In this document: positions 48,861-57,531 of the stretch, in pieces
Numbering within the stretch: position 1 is the stretch's first letter
How the letters are laid out: the number at the start of each line of letters is the position of its first letter
Assembly: GCA_030834895.1 (NCBI GenBank)
Contig: JAUQXA010000053.1
Location: 1 to 64,000, forward strand
DNA length: 64,000 nucleotides
Source: Anaerolineales bacterium
GTDB lineage: Bacteria > Chloroflexota > Anaerolineae > Anaerolineales > Villigracilaceae
Direction: 5' to 3'
Position numbers and translations under genes: made by a program
Notes under the pieces: generated by a model
Database searches by the model: none
Told to the model about the DNA's origin: nothing
What the model saw: only the letters and a program-made list of their open reading frames with translations

Positions 48861-49799
48861 TGGTCTGTTGTCCATCTTCGGTTTTGTCAGCAATTCGCGA
48901 GTCTTGTCCACATCCTCCTGGATTTTCCAGATCAACGCCTGCACCGAGTTGAATTTCAACTCGTTTCGGATGCGGGACACGAACTCCAGTTTGACGTGTT
49001 GTCCGTAAATATCGCGGTCAAAATCGAGCAAGTAGGCTTCGAGGCTGGGGGTTTGACGATCCGGCGTGAAGGTGGGATTGAAGCCGATATTGGTGGCCGC
49101 CATGAATTTTTCAGTGCCGAGATGCGCCCAGCAGGCATAAATCCCATTGGATGGGATGACTTTGCGGTTTGGGTAATCAATGTTTGCCGTGGGAAAGTTG
49201 ATGGTCCGTCCGCGCCCGGCCCCGCGGATGACTTCTCCGCCCAGTGGATAATGATAGCCAAGCAACTGAGCGGCTTCGCTCACGTTCCCCGTGGCAATTA
49301 GTTTGCGAATCTCCGTCGAGGAAATGACTCCGCTCTCATCACTGATTGCGCCAATTACTTCGACGCTGTATCCGAGTTCCCTGCCGATCTCGGCGAGACG
49401 GTTTGGGCTGCCTTCGCGTCCCTTGCCAAGGGCAAAGTCGTAGCCGACGAGCAGGTGTTTGAGGTCAAGCGTCTGCTTGATGTGGGACATGTACTCCATC
49501 GCCGTCGAGGCAGCCAGTTCACGGGTGAAGCGCTGGGTGATGACAATGTCCACGCCGAGGCCTCCCAGTAGTTCCGCCCTTTCGTTCGGCGTAGTCAGGC
49601 ATTTGATCTCCTGTCCCGAAAGCACACTGGCGGGATGCGGCTCAAAGGTCAACAGGACGGCGGGTGAGCCGTTGGCATGTGCGCCGCTGATGAGCCTGTG
49701 GATGATCTCACGGTGTCCGCGATGGACGCCGTCAAAGACACCGATGGTCAGCCAGGCGTTTTGGGTGGAAACTTCTTCGAGGGAGTGGTAATGTCTCAT
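48858..49799 (-). CDS. ribF: bifunctional riboflavin kinase / FAD synthetase
   Basis: A 313-residue enzyme that makes FMN and FAD. N-terminal adenylyltransferase domain: GVFDGVHRGHREII (about 19-32), LLTFEPHP, GYDFALGKGREG and ISSTEIRKLI. C-terminal riboflavin kinase: GEVIRGAGRGRTINFPTANI (about 190-209). Full length. It is the last gene of the nusA-to-ribF series. A terminator-like hairpin ends about seven bases before its ATG and no ribosome site is left, which is odd; see the hairpin at 49806. Confidence 0.93.
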   Translation of the reverse strand: MRHYHSLEEVSTQNAWLTIGVFDGVHRGHREIIHRLISGAHANGSPAVLLTFEPHPASVLSGQEIKCLTTPNERAELLGGLGVDIVITQRFTRELAASTAMEYMSHIKQTLDLKHLLVGYDFALGKGREGSPNRLAEIGRELGYSVEVIGAISDESGVISSTEIRKLIATGNVSEAAQLLGYHYPLGGEVIRGAGRGRTINFPTANIDYPNRKVIPSNGIYACWAHLGTEKFMAATNIGFNPTFTPDRQTPSLEAYLLDFDRDIYGQHVKLEFVSRIRNELKFNSVQALIWKIQEDVDKTRELLTKPKMDNRP

Positions 49800-49805
49800 A
49801 GGATG

Positions 49806-49828
49806 AAAAAGCCGCCGTGACGGCGGCT
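49806..49828 (-). terminator. terminator-like hairpin directly before ribF
   Basis: On the minus strand AGCCGCC(gt)...GGCGGCT is followed by TTTTTC, then ATCCT and the ribF ATG. It would end transcripts from truB, yet it sits almost at the ribF start codon. Confidence 0.75.
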
Positions 49829-49860
49829 AAATGTTACGCCGCACTTGCGCGCGGTGCAAG

Positions 49861-49973
49861 TGTTGCGAGGGCGTTAGTAGCCCGAAGCAATCCCTTATGG
49901 TGTGGGAGATTGCTTCGTCGGGTACACTTGCCCTGGCAGGCAGTGCCAGAGCAGCACCCTCCTCGCAATAACA
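49861..49973. repeat. inverted-repeat element (MITE-like), copy B
   Basis: Starts TGTTGCGAGG and ends CCTCGCAATAACA. Inner arms are CCGAAGCAATCCC and GAGATTGCTTCGTCGG. Same family as 28743-28850, but the arms have diverged. It lies between truB and ribF. Confidence 0.7.
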
Positions 49974-49978
49974 TATTA

Positions 49979-50902
49979 TTAATCCGAGGTGAAGAAAACT
50001 TTCCTCGGTTGCCATTCGCGCGAGCCGTCTTCGTTGATGACCATTTCCATCAGCGCCACCAGTTCGCCCTGCGTGCTGACGCCGCGCACCTTGGTCTCGG
50101 TGGGTTCACCGACAACTTTGACGCGATGCCCATGACGGACGCCTTCCACTTCATCGGGGTTGAGTTCGATGGCGGGCCAGTCGCCCAGAGCTTCTGCGGC
50201 GGGGATCAGGTATTGATACCAATTGCCGGCAGTGAAGGCTTCCTGCAATTTCCGCAGCGGAACCGAATCACGCAGTGAGAATCTTCCGCTCTTAGTGCGG
50301 CGCAGTCCCACAAGGTAGGCTCCGCAGCCGAGCATCACACCGAGATCGTTGGCCAGCGAGCGAACATAGGTACCGGAGGAGCAATGCACATCGATCACCA
50401 CTTCGGGTGGGGCCCATTCCAATACTTCGAGATGATGTACGGTAATCTTGCGCGGGGTCAGATCGACCTCTTCACCCTGACGCGCCATTTCATAGGCTTT
50501 GCGTCCCTGCACTTTGACCGCTGAATAAGGCGGTGGAGTCTGTTCGATCTCGCCCACAAAGGTTTGCAACGCATTGTTGAACTGTTCTTCTGTCACGTTG
50601 AGCGGATCCTTCGATAACGTGACCTTGCCTTCGGAGTCGAAAGTGTCTGTCGAGCCGCCCAAACGGATGATGGCCTGATAACGTTTATCCGACGCGGAGA
50701 CGTATTCACTCAGACGCACGGCGGGCCCCACAAGAATGACCAATACGCCCGATGCGCGGGGGTCGAGGGTTCCGGTGTGACCGGCGCGGCGTAAGCCTGT
50801 TCCATTTCGAATTGCCTGCACTACATCGTGGGATGTCATGCCTACTGGCTTGTCCACTACGAGAGCGCCGGAGATGGCGTTCTTTACATCCTGACTGTTC
50901 AT
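49979..50902 (-). CDS. truB: tRNA pseudouridine(55) synthase
   Basis: A 307-residue enzyme that makes pseudouridine 55 in the T-loop of tRNAs. Family signs: VVDKPVGMTSHDVV (about 15-28), RAGHTGTLDPRASGVL (about 39-54) with the catalytic Asp47, YQAIIRLGGSTDTFDSEG, and the C-terminal PUA-like domain. Strong ribosome site (AAGGAGG). The repeat element and hairpin after it suggest that transcription largely ends before ribF. Confidence 0.94.
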   Translation of the reverse strand: MNSQDVKNAISGALVVDKPVGMTSHDVVQAIRNGTGLRRAGHTGTLDPRASGVLVILVGPAVRLSEYVSASDKRYQAIIRLGGSTDTFDSEGKVTLSKDPLNVTEEQFNNALQTFVGEIEQTPPPYSAVKVQGRKAYEMARQGEEVDLTPRKITVHHLEVLEWAPPEVVIDVHCSSGTYVRSLANDLGVMLGCGAYLVGLRRTKSGRFSLRDSVPLRKLQEAFTAGNWYQYLIPAAEALGDWPAIELNPDEVEGVRHGHRVKVVGEPTETKVRGVSTQGELVALMEMVINEDGSREWQPRKVFFTSD

Positions 50903-50989
50903 GGGATATTCCTCCTTAATCCTTTATGTATCTATTATGACAAAAACTGTCTGATTATGCAATAGTTCCAATGTGTCATTTGCATTGCG

Positions 50990-51946
50990 TTACAATCCGA
51001 GCATTTCGCGCGTTGTCTTGAGGACTTCCTTTTGGACCGCATCCAACTCGCCCGGAATATCTGCGCCTGCGGCAGCGGCGTGACCGCCGCCCTTGAAATG
51101 TTTGGCAACCTTCGAGACGTCAATGCCGGGCGCCAGCGCCCGCCATGAAATCTTGACGTGGTTATGGGTCTGTTCGACGAAGATCATTCCAATCTTGTTC
51201 CCATCGATGGCGGAAATCATGTTGATCAAGTCTGCATCATCGTTGCCGCCATAGCCCGCGGCTTTACGGTCCGCAAGAGTGAGTGTACCCCAGACAATGC
51301 CGTTCTTGCTTTCCAAACTTGATAAGCCTGCCCCCCAATATTTCGCGGCGGGAAACGATTTTCTCACCAGCGAATTCATATAAATTTCGGGCATGTCCAC
51401 ACCCTTTTCCATGAGTGTGGCCGCCTGGCGCAACGACTCCGGTGTGGTATTGGAAGTACGAAAGCCGAGGGTGTCAGTGATGATGCCCGTCAACAGGGCG
51501 GCGGCAATTGGCTTGGTGATGGTAAAACCCCACTCAGGCAGGTGGTTTGTGAGAATCGCAGACGTGGCGACCTCTTCCGCCTCGATGAGATTCAACTTTC
51601 CAAATAGCTCATTCGTCTTGTGATGGTCGATGTTGATGTCGGGCTGGCCGAAATTTTCAAAAACGCTCCCCGTGCGTTTGAAATCGGCGCAGTCCACGGT
51701 AATGAACGTGTCGTGCCCACCCTTGGGTTCCTTTTCGATGAGTTTGCCGCTTTCGAGATATTTGAATGAAGAAGGCAATCCATCTGCTAGGATCATTTGG
51801 ACCGATTTACCTGCATCCCGCAAAGCGAGGCCGAGTCCCAGCAATGACCCGATTGCGTCCCCATCTGGTCGAACGTGCGAAGCAATGACAACTTTCTTTG
51901 CTTCTCCCAGCCTGTGCCTTATCTCCCCTGAGATTTTACTGTCCAC
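50990..51946 (-). CDS. nrnA: DHH family phosphoesterase (NrnA-like nanoRNase / pAp phosphatase)
   Basis: A 318-residue enzyme. DHH-domain residues: HVRPDGDAIGS (about 24-34), VDCADFKRTG, NIDHHKTNELFG (about 105-116). DHHA1 domain ends in FKGGGHAAAAG. Members degrade short RNA oligomers (nanoRNA) and 3'-phosphoadenosine 5'-phosphate. Start codon is GTG at 51946, with GGAGG about 12 nt upstream and TATAAT near 51969. Standard position between rbfA and truB in this cluster. Confidence 0.9.
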   Translation of the reverse strand: MDSKISGEIRHRLGEAKKVVIASHVRPDGDAIGSLLGLGLALRDAGKSVQMILADGLPSSFKYLESGKLIEKEPKGGHDTFITVDCADFKRTGSVFENFGQPDINIDHHKTNELFGKLNLIEAEEVATSAILTNHLPEWGFTITKPIAAALLTGIITDTLGFRTSNTTPESLRQAATLMEKGVDMPEIYMNSLVRKSFPAAKYWGAGLSSLESKNGIVWGTLTLADRKAAGYGGNDDADLINMISAIDGNKIGMIFVEQTHNHVKISWRALAPGIDVSKVAKHFKGGGHAAAAGADIPGELDAVQKEVLKTTREMLGL

Positions 51947-52009
51947 TTAAGATAATCCTCCATGCGATATTATACAATCAAAAGGTGGGCATGAGCGCGC
52001 CTCCTGATT

Positions 52010-52360
52010 TTATTTATCTTTTCTTAACCCTGCCAAAACTCTTTCGATGTGATCTGCGTTCTCCGGCGTTGGATCCCAATGAAAACGCAATTTTGGAAAG
52101 GCTCGCAATTCCACTTTGGAGGCGAGGATGCGCCTGAAGAAACCGGATGCGGATTCCAAACCGGCAAGGATTTCGGTGGAACGTTCCGCGCCTTCGATGG
52201 CCGAGACATAAATATCCGCATAAGCCAGTTCCTTGTCTATCCTTACGTCGGTGACAAAGATTTGTTTGAGGCGCGGGTCATTCACCTCGCGGATGAGCAA
52301 TTCCGAAAGTTCCTGGCGGACGCGATCCGCGATGCGTTGTAGGCGAATTCCTGATGGCAT
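52010..52360 (-). CDS. rbfA: 30S ribosome-binding factor A
   Basis: A 116-residue KH-fold protein, needed in late 30S assembly and cold growth. The stretch RIADRVRQELSELLIREVNDPRL (about 10-32) and DVRIDKELAYADIYVS are diagnostic; C-terminal RKILA..RLRAFPKLRFHWD is also present. It is 72 nt after infB. The AT-rich word repeat 52361-52402 lies in front of its start, and no clear ribosome site is seen. Confidence 0.9.
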   Translation of the reverse strand: MPSGIRLQRIADRVRQELSELLIREVNDPRLKQIFVTDVRIDKELAYADIYVSAIEGAERSTEILAGLESASGFFRRILASKVELRAFPKLRFHWDPTPENADHIERVLAGLRKDK

Positions 52361-52402
52361 GATAATTTACGATTTTAGGTTTACGATTGTTGATTACGAC
52401 TC
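52361..52402. repeat. short-word degenerate repeat
   Basis: TTTACGATTTTAGG, TTTACGATTGTTG and ATTACGACTC repeat imperfectly between infB and rbfA. Confidence 0.5.
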
Positions 52403-52432
52403 TATTGACGGCATGAGGTCTGCAAGTTCTAC

Positions 52433-54202
52433 CTACTCAACCACATAACAAACCAGCTGGTCGCCGATCTGAATGTCGTTGAAACTCTTGAAACCAACGC
52501 CGCACTCGTAGCCCTGGCGGATTTCCTTCACATCCTCTTTTTCGTGACGCAGGGAGGAGAGATCGCCCTCAAAGACCATGTCTGCGCCGCGATAAAGACG
52601 CACGCGCGCACCGCGTTTTAATTCACCTTCGGTCACTTTGCAGCCAGCCACCCGTCCAAACTTGGAGGCGGCGAACACATCCAATACCTGGGCGCGCCCA
52701 ATGACCTTTTCCTCAAGCTTGGGTTCGAGCATGCCTTTGAGCGCCTTCTCGATATCCTCAGTCATGCGGTAGATGATCTCATAGAGGCGGATGTCCACGC
52801 CTTCCTTTTCGGCCAGGCGGCGTCCATCCACATCCGCCTGCACGTTGAAGCCGACGATAATGGCTTTCGACGCGGCGGCAAGCATCACATCATTGTTGCC
52901 GATGTTGCCCGTTTCAGCATGAAGGATGTGCAATCCGATTTCACCTCCACCGAGCTTATTCAATTCGCTGACGATTGGGTCAAGCGAGCCTTGCACGTCG
53001 GCCTTGACAATCAGGTTGAGTTCCTTGGCTTCGCCGGACTGAACATTCGCGAACAAATCTTCCAGCGAAACTTTCTTCTTTGATTGGGAAAGGGTCTTGG
53101 CGGCTTCTGTGCGCTCTGCAACAATGCTGCGCGCCTCTTTTTCAGAGGACACCACCTGAAACAGGTCACCAGCCGAGGGCATACCACTTAATCCCATCAC
53201 TGCCACGGGAGTGGACGGTCCCGCCTTCTTGAGTGGTTTGCCCTTGTAATCTGTAATCGCGCGCAATTTGCCGTACGCAGTTCCTGCCACAACAATATCG
53301 CCCGCGTTGAGTGTTCCGTTTTGAACGAGCAGGGTCGCCATCACGCCTTTGGATTTATCCAACTCGGCTTCGATGACCGTGCCAATCACCTTCCCATTTG
53401 GGTTGGCCTTGATCTCGCTGCTGTCGGCAACGAGCAAAATGCCTTCCAACAGATCGTCGATGCCCTGCTTTTGTTTTGCCGAAACGGGGACGACCATGGT
53501 TGTGCCACCCCAATCATCGGGGACGAGTTCGAGTTCAGCCAATTGCTGTTTCACGCGGTCGGGATTGGCATTGGCTTTATCCACCTTGTTCAATGCCACC
53601 AACATGGGAACCCGAGCCGCCTTTGCGTGCGCAATGGCTTCACGGGTCTGGGGCATCACACCATCGTCTGCGGCGACCACTAATACCACAATATCCGCGC
53701 CCTGTGCGCCACGCGCACGCATCTGGGTAAACGCGGCGTGACCAGGCGTATCAAGGAAGGTAATCAATCGTCCCTTCTTTTCGACCTGGTAGGCCCCGAT
53801 GTGTTGGGTAATGCCGCCTGCCTCCCCCGCGGCAACTTCGGTCTGACGGATGGCATCCAAAAGGCTGGTCTTGCCATGATCCACGTGCCCTAAAATGGTA
53901 ACAACCGGTGGGCGTGGTTTCAAAGATGCACTGTTCTCACCGGCGATCATCTGACGCCAGTGGGGCACTTCCCCCGTCTCTTCCTTCTTTTCCTCTTCAA
54001 CGGCTTCGAGGACTGCCTCCAGACCATATTCCCCAACCACAATCGCGGCCGTATCAAAATCAACAGTCTGGTTGATGGTCGCCATGACGCCGTTCGACAT
54101 CAACTTTTTGATCAAATCAATCGGGCTTTTTCCGATCTTCAACGCCAGATCGCGAATCACGATGTTGGCGGGCAATTCGATTTTATTTCCGTTACTGCTC
54201 AT
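52433..54202 (-). CDS. infB: translation initiation factor IF-2 (short form)
   Basis: A 589-residue GTPase that brings initiator tRNA to the 30S subunit. One IF2_N domain (about 8-58: IRDLALKIGKSPIDLIKKLMSNG), G1 motif GHVDHGKTS (about 105-113), DTPGHAAF, NKVDK, and domains II-IV with the C-terminal EGDLSSLRHEKEDVKE. The long variable N-terminal region of many bacteria is missing, as in short bacterial forms. Ribosome site AAGGAGG, 7 nt before ATG. Confidence 0.95.
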   Translation of the reverse strand: MSSNGNKIELPANIVIRDLALKIGKSPIDLIKKLMSNGVMATINQTVDFDTAAIVVGEYGLEAVLEAVEEEKKEETGEVPHWRQMIAGENSASLKPRPPVVTILGHVDHGKTSLLDAIRQTEVAAGEAGGITQHIGAYQVEKKGRLITFLDTPGHAAFTQMRARGAQGADIVVLVVAADDGVMPQTREAIAHAKAARVPMLVALNKVDKANANPDRVKQQLAELELVPDDWGGTTMVVPVSAKQKQGIDDLLEGILLVADSSEIKANPNGKVIGTVIEAELDKSKGVMATLLVQNGTLNAGDIVVAGTAYGKLRAITDYKGKPLKKAGPSTPVAVMGLSGMPSAGDLFQVVSSEKEARSIVAERTEAAKTLSQSKKKVSLEDLFANVQSGEAKELNLIVKADVQGSLDPIVSELNKLGGGEIGLHILHAETGNIGNNDVMLAAASKAIIVGFNVQADVDGRRLAEKEGVDIRLYEIIYRMTEDIEKALKGMLEPKLEEKVIGRAQVLDVFAASKFGRVAGCKVTEGELKRGARVRLYRGADMVFEGDLSSLRHEKEDVKEIRQGYECGVGFKSFNDIQIGDQLVCYVVE

Positions 54203-54299
54203 AAGCCACCTCCTTCTGGTTTGCGAATCTCAAAATTAAGATTTGCGTATTTTCCACAACGAGACGCCTGTGAGCGAGTGGCTAATCGTTCACATGACT

Positions 54300-54602
54300 T
54301 TACCCGTTGGTTTCCGCCGGCAGGGTCTTCATAAACTCTTCCAGGCGGGCGCGGTCTTCCGCCGTCAACTCGGTTTTGAGCGCATGAGCCAGGGCGCCTT
54401 TCATGCCGCGCACCCAGCAGTCATGTTTATCGTGCAGGTAGGCTCCCCTTCCAGCCACTTTGCCAGTCGGATCCACCCGCACCCCATCAGCTGCGCGGAC
54501 GATCCGCACCATCTGTCTCTTGGGCAGGACTTCGCGGCATCCCACGCAAGTCCGCTGAGGCACATGCTTCACACGTTGAACAGGTTTCTTCGTCACCTTC
54601 AA
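54300..54602 (-). CDS. ylxR: YlxR family RNA-binding protein (DUF448)
   Basis: A 100-residue protein with the YlxR signature RTCVGCREVLPKRQMVRIVR (about 18-37) and GRGAYLHDKHDCW (about 52-64). Known members bind RNA or RNase P RNA and always lie between nusA and infB. The start is TTG at 54602, or GTG six bases later; no ATG fits. It follows nusA by 15 nt. Confidence 0.9.
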   Translation of the reverse strand: MKVTKKPVQRVKHVPQRTCVGCREVLPKRQMVRIVRAADGVRVDPTGKVAGRGAYLHDKHDCWVRGMKGALAHALKTELTAEDRARLEEFMKTLPAETNG

Positions 54603-54617
54603 ATCATCCGAAGGACG

Positions 54618-56537
54618 CTACTCCCAATCGCTTTCCGCTTCGCCGCGCTTGTGGATCTTGCGTCCCACAACTTCGCCCAGGTCTTCATCGAATTCCAGTT
54701 CGACGGCCTTCTTCTTGCCCTTCTTGCCTTTCTTCTTTTCACCGTTGACTTCCTCTTCAGTCCCCTCGGCATTTTGGAAGATTTCGGGCTTCATCTTGAA
54801 TAACTCATCCAAAGCAACGCCATCCTTGGCGTGTTCATCGTCTTCGACGACTTCCACTGGTTGCTTCTTCTCTTTCTTCTCAGCCTGCTTTTTCGTGACC
54901 GGGGCCTCCTCAACTTTGACAGGCTCCGCCACAGCTATAACAGCGGCAGGTTGGTCCTCCGCTTTCATCACAGCTTCGGGTTGATCCACGGGTGCGGCTT
55001 CGGCAACAGGAGCGGGTTCAGGTGTAGGTTCGGGTTCAGGAAAGCTAATTGCGGCGAGGGCTTCCTCGATATTCTGCATGGCTTTCGAGCCGATACCGGG
55101 CAGGCCAAGCACCTTGTTGGGATCGGTCTTGAGCACGAACATCAAGCTGCCGATGGTCTCATATCCGGCCTCGGTGAGGATGTTGAAAATATGTTCCTTC
55201 ATGTTTGCCTGTTCGAGCGGCATGTTGAAGGCGACTATAGGAACGTCCGCGCGCGCGGCGGTGATTCGTTCCTCTTCCACACGTATGGCTTCTTCTTTTA
55301 TCTGAATCGTGCGGCGTTCCACGCGATCCACAAACTGACCCAGGGCGGTGTATTCCTCCGGCGTGATGGGACGGTTCTCCGCTTTCTTCGCCAGAATCTC
55401 CTCGATCTGTGGAATGGATTCCACCGCGGCGGGGAGCATCGCAGCGAGTTCGGGATTGTCCTGTAATTTTTTGAGCGCGTCGCCCGATGCTTCGGACAGG
55501 GATTTGATATCGATGCGCCAGCCAGTCAACTTTGCGGCAAGGCGGGCATTCTGTCCGTCACGCCCAATGGCGAGACTCAATTGGTCTTCGCCAACCACCA
55601 CTGTCGCGGTGCGGGCATTTTCATTATCGACAAGATAAACGCCGTTGACGCGGGCGGGACTGATAGCTTTGGAGATGTAAACGATGGGATCGGGATCCCA
55701 TTGGATGATGTCGATTTTTTCGTCGTGCAATTCCTTGACAATGGCCTGGATGCGCACGCCCTTGATACCAACACAGGCGCCCACCGGGTCAATGCCGGCC
55801 TGAGTTGCGGAAACAGCCACTTTGGCGCGGGCACCGGGTTCGCGCGCAATGGCGCGGATTTCGACAATGCCATGATAGATTTCTGGGACTTCATTTTCGA
55901 GCAGGCGGCGCAGGAAGTTGCGATGCGCGCGCGAGAGAATGATCTGCGGTCCGCGTGTGCCGTCCTTTACTTCCATCACCACGGCACGAATACGGTCATG
56001 CAGTTTCAGCCGCTCGCCGGGAATCTTCTGGTTGTTGGGCATTACGCCTTCGGCTTTCATGTCCAGCCCGATGGTGGTGCTTTGTGCGTTTGTCGTTTGC
56101 ACTATTCCCGAAACGATTTCGCCGACCTGACGTTCGAAGTATTGCATCTGGTTCGAACGCTCGGCCTCGCGGATGCGCTGTTGAATCACCTGACGTGCGG
56201 TCTGAGCAGCGACGCGACCAAAGTCTCCGGGGGTGGTTTCCACCACCACCATGTCGCCCACTTGGGCATCGGGGTTGACCTTGCGCGCCTCTGACAATAA
56301 AACCTCGGTGCGGTCATCAACCACATTGTCTTCAACCACTTCCTTCTCGGCATAAACGGTGACGATTCCGGTGTCAGGATCGAGCTTGGCTTCCACATGC
56401 TGTGCCGTGGACGCGCCAACAGCCCGCCGATACGCGGATACCATCGCGGACTCGATCGCGAAGACCACCACGTCCTTGGCGAGTTGTTTTTCTTCAAGCA
56501 TCTCATTGAATGCCAATGCAAATTCGTTCTTAGCCAT
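54618..56537 (-). CDS. nusA: transcription factor NusA with long charged tail
   Basis: A 639-residue protein, much longer than typical NusA (about 350-500). N-terminal RNAP-binding domain (1-130), S1 domain (about 135-200: VGEIVSGIVQTTNAQSTTIGL), KH1 and KH2 (about 210-350: GACVGIKGVRIQAIVKEL, LAIGRDGQNARLAAKLTGWRID), then a HhH-like helical repeat (LPGIGSKAMQNIEEAL, about 478-493). The last 145 residues are a Pro/Glu/Ala-rich and Lys-rich tail ending in ELEFDEDLGEVVGRKIHKRGE, probably disordered. First gene of the translation cluster; rimP is not in front of it. AGGAG ribosome site. Confidence 0.92.
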   Translation of the reverse strand: MAKNEFALAFNEMLEEKQLAKDVVVFAIESAMVSAYRRAVGASTAQHVEAKLDPDTGIVTVYAEKEVVEDNVVDDRTEVLLSEARKVNPDAQVGDMVVVETTPGDFGRVAAQTARQVIQQRIREAERSNQMQYFERQVGEIVSGIVQTTNAQSTTIGLDMKAEGVMPNNQKIPGERLKLHDRIRAVVMEVKDGTRGPQIILSRAHRNFLRRLLENEVPEIYHGIVEIRAIAREPGARAKVAVSATQAGIDPVGACVGIKGVRIQAIVKELHDEKIDIIQWDPDPIVYISKAISPARVNGVYLVDNENARTATVVVGEDQLSLAIGRDGQNARLAAKLTGWRIDIKSLSEASGDALKKLQDNPELAAMLPAAVESIPQIEEILAKKAENRPITPEEYTALGQFVDRVERRTIQIKEEAIRVEEERITAARADVPIVAFNMPLEQANMKEHIFNILTEAGYETIGSLMFVLKTDPNKVLGLPGIGSKAMQNIEEALAAISFPEPEPTPEPAPVAEAAPVDQPEAVMKAEDQPAAVIAVAEPVKVEEAPVTKKQAEKKEKKQPVEVVEDDEHAKDGVALDELFKMKPEIFQNAEGTEEEVNGEKKKGKKGKKKAVELEFDEDLGEVVGRKIHKRGEAESDWE

Positions 56538-56577
56538 GTTTCCTGCTCCGTTTTACTCCTGTCACTGTTATTACAAG

Positions 56578-56606
56578 CGAAAAAGTGGGGGCTACCCACT
56601 TTTTGA
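56578..56606 (-). terminator. rho-independent terminator of the deoxynucleoside kinase gene
   Basis: AAAAAGTGGG pairs with CCCACTTTTT around five bases, T-run on both strands. It separates the kinase from nusA, so they are not one transcript. Confidence 0.75.
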
Positions 56607-56706
56607 TGTCGTCTCTATTGGGTTGTCCGCACGCCAAAATTTTAGCATAGACGCGATGAAGGCGCAAGGTCGTAACACATTATCGATCGTCGTTTCTAAC
56701 TGGTTT

Positions 56707-57372
56707 TTAATCCTCGGCAGCCCGCGCCACTTCCTCCGGCTCGAAGACAACCTCCTCCTTACCCACCAATTTATCCTCCACCTTTTTGACAATCAGGCGC
56801 AGGTGACCCGAATGCGCAACGTAATCCAGATCATCGGCGGGGACGGCCAGGATGGGGCAAAGGGTGAAGTTGTCGATCCATGATTCATACAACTCGTTCA
56901 GGTTTTGTAGATATTCAGGAGCGATCTTTCGTTCATAAGTACGTCCGCGCGAGTCGATGCGGTGCAAAAGGGTCGGCACCGATGCGCGCAGATAAATGAC
57001 AAGGTCCGGCGGTGGGAGGAATTGAGCGGCGGTTTCGTAGAGCTCACGATAGGTTTTAAAATCGCGTTCCTGGATGTTTCCCTGATCGTACAAGTTTTGG
57101 GCGAATATCTCCGCATCCTCGTAGACGCTGCGGTCCTGCACGACGGAATTCGGGTGCTGGGCAAGGCTCAAATGAGAGCGCAGGCGATGGGTCAGGAAGA
57201 AGACCTGTGAATGAAACGCCCAGGCCGACATGTTCTGATAAAAATCCGCCAGATAAGGATTCTCGGTCACGGGTTCGTAAAACGGGTCCCAACCCATCTC
57301 ATCACACAGCATTTTTACAAGCGTTGACTTCCCTACACCGATATTTCCGGCAACGGCTACAAATTTTTTCAT
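56707..57372 (-). CDS. deoxynucleoside kinase (dGK/dAK family)
   Basis: A 221-residue kinase. P-loop GNIGVGKST (about 8-16), substrate residues in FYEPVTENPYL (about 31-41) with the catalytic Glu, DRSVYEDAEIFA (about 81-92) and the lid DSRGRTYER (about 141-149). The family phosphorylates deoxyadenosine, deoxyguanosine or deoxycytidine in nucleoside salvage. Which one cannot be told by eye. GGAG ribosome site 6 nt before ATG 57372. Not part of the nusA cluster although adjacent. Confidence 0.88.
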   Translation of the reverse strand: MKKFVAVAGNIGVGKSTLVKMLCDEMGWDPFYEPVTENPYLADFYQNMSAWAFHSQVFFLTHRLRSHLSLAQHPNSVVQDRSVYEDAEIFAQNLYDQGNIQERDFKTYRELYETAAQFLPPPDLVIYLRASVPTLLHRIDSRGRTYERKIAPEYLQNLNELYESWIDNFTLCPILAVPADDLDYVAHSGHLRLIVKKVEDKLVGKEEVVFEPEEVARAAED

Positions 57373-57430
57373 GTCTCACTCCAGCATCAAAATGTGTTTG
57401 GGGGATTTCCTGTTCGGACATCATCATACC

Positions 57431-57474
57431 AAAAAGAAACAGGGTTCACGGAATCTTTAAGTCTGTGAACCCTG
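57431..57474 (-). terminator. rho-independent terminator of the DsbA-like gene
   Basis: On the minus strand CAGGGTTCAC pairs with GTGAACCCTG around 15 bases, followed by TTTCTTTTT. Confidence 0.8.
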
Positions 57475-57531
57475 CTTTGCAAAAAGGTGGGGAGCGCTTG
57501 ATAAGTGACCGTCACCTGTCTGTTTCGGTAC

